Source of the DNA: DALYJJ01 sp033763935
Lineage (GTDB): Bacteria; Acidobacteriota; Terriglobia; Bryobacterales; Bryobacteraceae
DNA: 64,000 bases
Assembly: GCA_033763935.1 (NCBI GenBank)
Contig: JANRJO010000068.1
Location: 62,001 to 126,000 of the forward strand
Direction of reading: 5' to 3'
The notes under the pieces: model-generated
Told to the model about the DNA's origin: nothing
What the model saw: the letters and a program-made list of their open reading frames with translations, nothing else
The model's database searches: none
Shown here: positions 61,174 through 64,000 of the stretch, piece after piece
Layout: each line of letters begins with the position of its first letter
How positions within the stretch are numbered: position 1 is the stretch's first letter
Made by a program: the position numbers and the translations under genes

Positions 61174-61671
61174 ATGAGTCCTAGCAAGTTACATGTCATC
61201 GCTCCGGAAGCGACCGAAGACAGTCCGGCTCCGGCCGGCAATTACAAGGTGTTCAGCCGCGTGGTGGACTGGATCACCAATGAACGCATGCAGCTGCTGA
61301 ACATCACGGAGCGCATCAACGATATCGTTCGTAAGAGCGGCGTTCGCGATGGCATGGTCCATCTGCAGTCCCTGCATACGACGACGGCGGTGTTCCTCAA
61401 CGAATGGCAGGATGCACTGGTGGATGACGTACGCGGGTTCTTCGAGAAGATTGTCACCCGCGAGGACTACTACAAGCACAATGACCCAGCCTTCTCCGAT
61501 TGCGAACGCGCCAACGCGGACTCGCATCTGCGCGGGATGCTGATGGGGCAGACGCTTTGCTTGCAGGTACGCAATGCGTCCGTGCTGCTGGGAACATGGC
61601 AGAGCATCATCCTGGCCGAGTTCGACGGGCCGCGCAGCCGCTCGCTTGCGGTGCAGGTGAGCGGTATCTGA
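61174..61671 (+). CDS. YjbQ/UPF0047 family protein
   Basis: 165 residues. A single-domain YjbQ protein: DITERINDIVRKSGVRDGMV-like start (ITERINDIVRKSGVRDGMVH), the conserved LHTTTAVFLNEWQDALVDDV, then DSHLRGMLMGQTLCLQVRNA and WQSIILAEFDGPRSRSLAVQ. Some members show weak thiamine-phosphate synthase activity; the physiological role is unsettled. ATG 61174 has AGGG nine bases upstream and is preferred over earlier in-frame starts. First of a plus-strand run with DUF2203, DUF507 and a ribokinase. Confidence 0.9.
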   Translation: MSPSKLHVIAPEATEDSPAPAGNYKVFSRVVDWITNERMQLLNITERINDIVRKSGVRDGMVHLQSLHTTTAVFLNEWQDALVDDVRGFFEKIVTREDYYKHNDPAFSDCERANADSHLRGMLMGQTLCLQVRNASVLLGTWQSIILAEFDGPRSRSLAVQVSGI

Positions 61672-61694
61672 TCGTCCGCGACCTCTGACCCTGC

Positions 61695-62135
61695 ATGCCG
61701 AGACACTTCACGCTGGCGCAGGCGGAGCGCCTGCTCCCCGCCGTGGAACGGGCCATTCGCCTGGCCATCGAGTGCAAGGCGCGCTATCAAGAGGCGGAGC
61801 AGGCCGTCGAGGGCTACACGCAGCGGCTGATGATGCTCGGCGGCGCCATGGTCAACCGCGAAGAGATCCTCGCCCGCAAGCAGCGCCAGCAGGCCACCGC
61901 CGCCGACCTGCAGCAGGCTGTCGAGGAAATTCAGGAGTTCGGCTGCGAAGTGAAGGATCTCGACATCGGCCTCATCGACTTCCGCTGTTATTACCGTGGT
62001 GAAGAAGTGTATTTGTGCTGGAAACTCGGCGAGGACGGCATCACTCACTGGCATGGCCTGGAAGAGGGTTTTCGCGGACGCAAAGCCATCGACCAGGAGT
62101 TTCTCGACAACCATCGCGGCGATTCGCCGAATTGA
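61695..62135 (+). CDS. DUF2203 protein
   Basis: 146 residues, likely cytoplasmic. The first half is helical (FTLAQAERLLPAVERAIRLA then a long coiled-coil-like region with RKQRQQATAADLQQAVEEIQ), the second half has a conserved LDIGLIDFRCYYRGEEVYLC and WKLGEDGITHWHGLEEGFRG. The family function is unknown. It starts 23 bases after the YjbQ gene. Confidence 0.85.
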   Translation: MPRHFTLAQAERLLPAVERAIRLAIECKARYQEAEQAVEGYTQRLMMLGGAMVNREEILARKQRQQATAADLQQAVEEIQEFGCEVKDLDIGLIDFRCYYRGEEVYLCWKLGEDGITHWHGLEEGFRGRKAIDQEFLDNHRGDSPN

Positions 62136-62159
62136 AGCGCCGCGGCATTCTGGTACACT
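62132..62159 (+). promoter_or_regulatory. Putative promoter of the DUF507-ribokinase pair
   Basis: TTGAAG (62132-62137) and extended -10 TGGTACACT (hexamer 62154-62159) are separated by 16 bp. Transcription would start about 35 bases before the DUF507 ATG. The -35 overlaps the end of the DUF2203 gene. Confidence 0.45.
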
Positions 62160-62199
62160 GCCAAGTGGGTTTCAAGATGAGGAGTAGCCCCGTTCCAGG

Positions 62200-62790
62200 A
62201 TGCTGATCGCCAAGGAATTCGTCACTTACCTCTCCCGCCAACTCGTCAAGCGCCTCACTCCCCTTTACGTCGAAACCGCCGACCTGAACTCCACCACCGA
62301 CTTCGTGGCCTCGATCATCGTCGATGAACTCGAGGTGGAAGACCGGTTGAACGACGAAGTGCGCGACATCCTCAGCCAGTACGAGGACTACATGCGCCGC
62401 GAGGGTGTGAGCTACCAGGAGATGTTCCGCCGGATCAAGAATACGCTGGTTGCCCAGCGCAAGGTGGTGCGCGCCGCGGGACGCGACACGGGCGATGCCA
62501 TGAAGCTCTCGCGCGACAAGATCAATGAGGTGTCGCACAAGATCATCACCGGGCTCCGCGCCAATCGTCAGACCCGGCTCAAGAAGGATCCGAACGAAGT
62601 GCGGCTGGAGATTTTCAAGGGCATCAGCGAAATCCTCACCAACGAAGACAAAGCCGACCGCGACGCCCGCAAGAAGATCCGCACCCAGAAGCGCGAGATT
62701 CCCGAGGGCTCCGAAGAGTGGGATCTGTTGCACAAGCGGTACTACGCCGAGGAGCTGAAGAAACTCGGCATCGACCTGAACGCCCGGTGA
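62200..62790 (+). CDS. DUF507 protein
   Basis: 196 residues made of two similar helical halves. Conserved motifs include KEFVTYLSRQLVKRLTPLYV, SIIVDELEVEDRLNDEVRDI and LSQYEDYMRREGVSYQEMFR in the first half, and KINEVSHKIITGLRANRQTR in the second. Charge is high, no membrane segment, cytoplasmic. The function of the family is unknown. The ribokinase gene follows by seven bases. Confidence 0.88.
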   Translation: MLIAKEFVTYLSRQLVKRLTPLYVETADLNSTTDFVASIIVDELEVEDRLNDEVRDILSQYEDYMRREGVSYQEMFRRIKNTLVAQRKVVRAAGRDTGDAMKLSRDKINEVSHKIITGLRANRQTRLKKDPNEVRLEIFKGISEILTNEDKADRDARKKIRTQKREIPEGSEEWDLLHKRYYAEELKKLGIDLNAR

Positions 62791-62797
62791 GTCGGCT

Positions 62798-63733
62798 GTG
62801 AAACCAGCGATCGCCATCCTCGGAAGCCTGAACATGGATTTCGTGGTCTCCGTCGCGCGCCTCCCCGCGCCCGGCGAGACGGTCCTGGGCTCCGGCTTTC
62901 AAATGATTCCCGGCGGCAAGGGCGCCAACCAGGCGTGCGCCGCCGGAAAGCTCGCCTCGGGCGTTCTGGCCGTTCGTATGGCGGGGCGCGTCGGCTACGA
63001 CGTGTTCGGCGATCACCTGAAGGCCAGCCTGGCGGCGGCGGGCGTCGATGTCTCCTTCGTGCACGCCACCAGGAGCGAGCCGACGGGCGTGGCGCTGATC
63101 TCCGTCGAAGCCGGCGGGCAGAATTCTATCGTCGTCGCCGGCGGCGCCAACCACGCCGTCACCGCAGGCGAAATCGAGTCCTTGCGCGAGTTCTATCGCG
63201 GGGCCGTCGCGGCGCTCTTTCAACTCGAAACGCCGCTCGACGCCGTCGCGGCGGCTCTGCGCATAGCCAGAGAGGAAGGCGCAACCACTATCCTCGATCC
63301 CGCGCCCGCGCAGCCGCTGCCCGCCACGCTGCTGGCTCACGTCGATGTGCTCACACCTAACGAGTCGGAGGCGGCCATCCTGCTCGGCCGCGCGCCCTCG
63401 CGCCTGACGGCCGAGGAGGCGCCCGCTGTCGCCCGCTGCCTGCAGGCGCTGGGTCCACGGCGCATTGTGCTGAAACTGGGCGATCAGGGCTGCTACTACC
63501 AGGAGGACGGCAACGGCTTCCACGTTGCTCCGTACGCCGTTTCCTGCGTCGATTCCACCGCCGCCGGCGACACCTTCAATGGAGCGCTCGCCGTGGCGTT
63601 GGCCGATCAACAGCCTGTTCCCGACGCGCTCCGCTTCGCTTGCGCCGCCGCCGCCATCTCCGTCACACGCCGCGGTGCGCAGGCTTCCATTCCCACTCGC
63701 GCCGAAGTTGACGCCTTTCAGCGCACCGCATAG
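62798..63733 (+). CDS. rbsK: Ribokinase
   Basis: 311 residues of the PfkB family from GTG 62798. N-terminal GSLNMDFVVSVARLPAPGET and the PfkB signature GGKGANQACAAGKLASG. C-terminal catalytic motif DSTAAGDTFNGALAVAL, with the conserved Asp as base; the usual GAGD is AAGD here. LTPNESEAAILLG and VLKLGDQGCYYQ are further family marks. Phosphorylates ribose to ribose 5-phosphate; a related nucleoside kinase or deoxyribokinase is possible. It overlaps the minus-strand gene at the right edge by 16 bp. Confidence 0.9.
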   Translation: MKPAIAILGSLNMDFVVSVARLPAPGETVLGSGFQMIPGGKGANQACAAGKLASGVLAVRMAGRVGYDVFGDHLKASLAAAGVDVSFVHATRSEPTGVALISVEAGGQNSIVVAGGANHAVTAGEIESLREFYRGAVAALFQLETPLDAVAAALRIAREEGATTILDPAPAQPLPATLLAHVDVLTPNESEAAILLGRAPSRLTAEEAPAVARCLQALGPRRIVLKLGDQGCYYQEDGNGFHVAPYAVSCVDSTAAGDTFNGALAVALADQQPVPDALRFACAAAAISVTRRGAQASIPTRAEVDAFQRTA

Positions 63734-64000
63734 GCGACAAAGCGCGAGTTCTCGAACGCCGCTTCGCGCCCTTCCAGCCGGCGCTGCGCATCGAGCACAA
63801 TGAAATCGATCCCAGCCTGGCGGTAGAGCTCGAACTCAGGACGCTCAAACTTCGCCGGCACAAATCGCTGCCACCGCTTCCACCACTCGTCGGCAAACTG
63901 CTTGAGCAGGTTTACCTGCCCGCCGCCCTTCCAGTCCACGTAGAGCGAGCGCAGCGCGCGCGCTCGAAAGATGCCGGGCTGGAGGCTTCGGGCGGCGTCG
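63718..64000 (-). CDS. C-terminal end of an unidentified protein (N-terminus outside window)
   Basis: 94 codons, open to base 64000 on the minus strand, stop at 63718. Readable text includes FRARALRSLYVDWKGGGQVN, FADEWWKRWQRFVPAKF and AGIDFIVLDAQRRL, which looks like the soluble tail of a multi-pass membrane or glycosyltransferase-like protein. I cannot name the family with confidence. It converges on the ribokinase gene with a 16-bp overlap. Confidence 0.6.
   Translation of the reverse strand, partial: DAARSLQPGIFRARALRSLYVDWKGGGQVNLLKQFADEWWKRWQRFVPAKFERPEFELYRQAGIDFIVLDAQRRLEGREAAFENSRFVAYAVR

Overview
The window looks like chromosomal DNA of a high-GC acidobacterium, probably near Bryobacterales/Solibacter. 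The evidence is three giant Oar-like TonB receptors with N-terminal carboxypeptidase-regulatory domains and no SusD partner, an 833-residue 'acidobacterial duplicated orphan permease', a Ser/Thr kinase fused to a TolB-like propeller, and a TreS-maltokinase fusion. I see no rRNA, tRNA, CRISPR array, insertion sequence or prophage, and every gap between genes is shorter than 300 bases.

Layout. 1-3.2 kb: the N-terminal half of leuA (minus strand, running off the left edge), divergent from a LysR regulator, then a lipoprotein alpha/beta hydrolase. 3.2-7.2 kb: an ECF sigma factor, its overlapping zinc-finger/cupin anti-sigma, a secreted DUF4331 protein and a TPR protein. 7.3-13.4 kb: a 1124-residue protein that I read as a pyrophosphate-type PEP carboxykinase candidate, a DUF3052-like protein, and an ankyrin / CxxCH / squalene-cyclase-like secreted protein. 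13.6-16.9 kb: Oar-like receptor 1. 16.9-22.1 kb (minus): a branched-chain amino acid operon, ilvB-ilvN-ilvC-cimA, preceded by a leader peptide rich in Val/Ile/Leu and an intrinsic terminator, which is a classical attenuator layout. 22.3-23.3 kb: a small CxxC protein and an AbrB-Doc toxin-antitoxin pair. 23.3-29.6 kb: a kinase-propeller and Oar-like receptor 2. 29.7-31.0 kb: a small membrane protein and a secreted VOC protein whose Shine-Dalgarno lies in a 14-bp hairpin. 31.0-39.2 kb: TreS-maltokinase (minus), Tex, and an HD-GYP/GAF/GGDEF protein. 39.4-42.6 kb: Oar-like receptor 3.

42.7-50.0 kb: a DUF1330-like protein and an SDR (minus) divergent from an HxlR regulator, an ADOP permease, an AsmA-like protein, a HipA-like kinase/DUF3037 pair and a DHFR-like protein. 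50.1-53.7 kb: a glycine-zipper protein, two coupled TPR proteins and a DUF6265-like protein. 53.7-58.6 kb: a polymerase-ligase LigD and an M16 peptidase. 58.7-61.2 kb: a plug-type TonB receptor with a His-rich segment, divergent from a YjbQ-DUF2203-DUF507-ribokinase run; three direct repeats sit between them. The right edge cuts a minus-strand gene.

The strongest regulatory find is the ilvB attenuator. The most interesting functional candidates are the PPi-PEPCK-like protein, the ankyrin-heme-cyclase architecture, the sigma/anti-sigma/DUF4331/TPR module, the HipA-like/DUF3037 pair, and a recurring GGGGCGTG terminator-like hairpin downstream of four genes, including all three Oar-like receptors. 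All family assignments come from reading the translations, without database searches.
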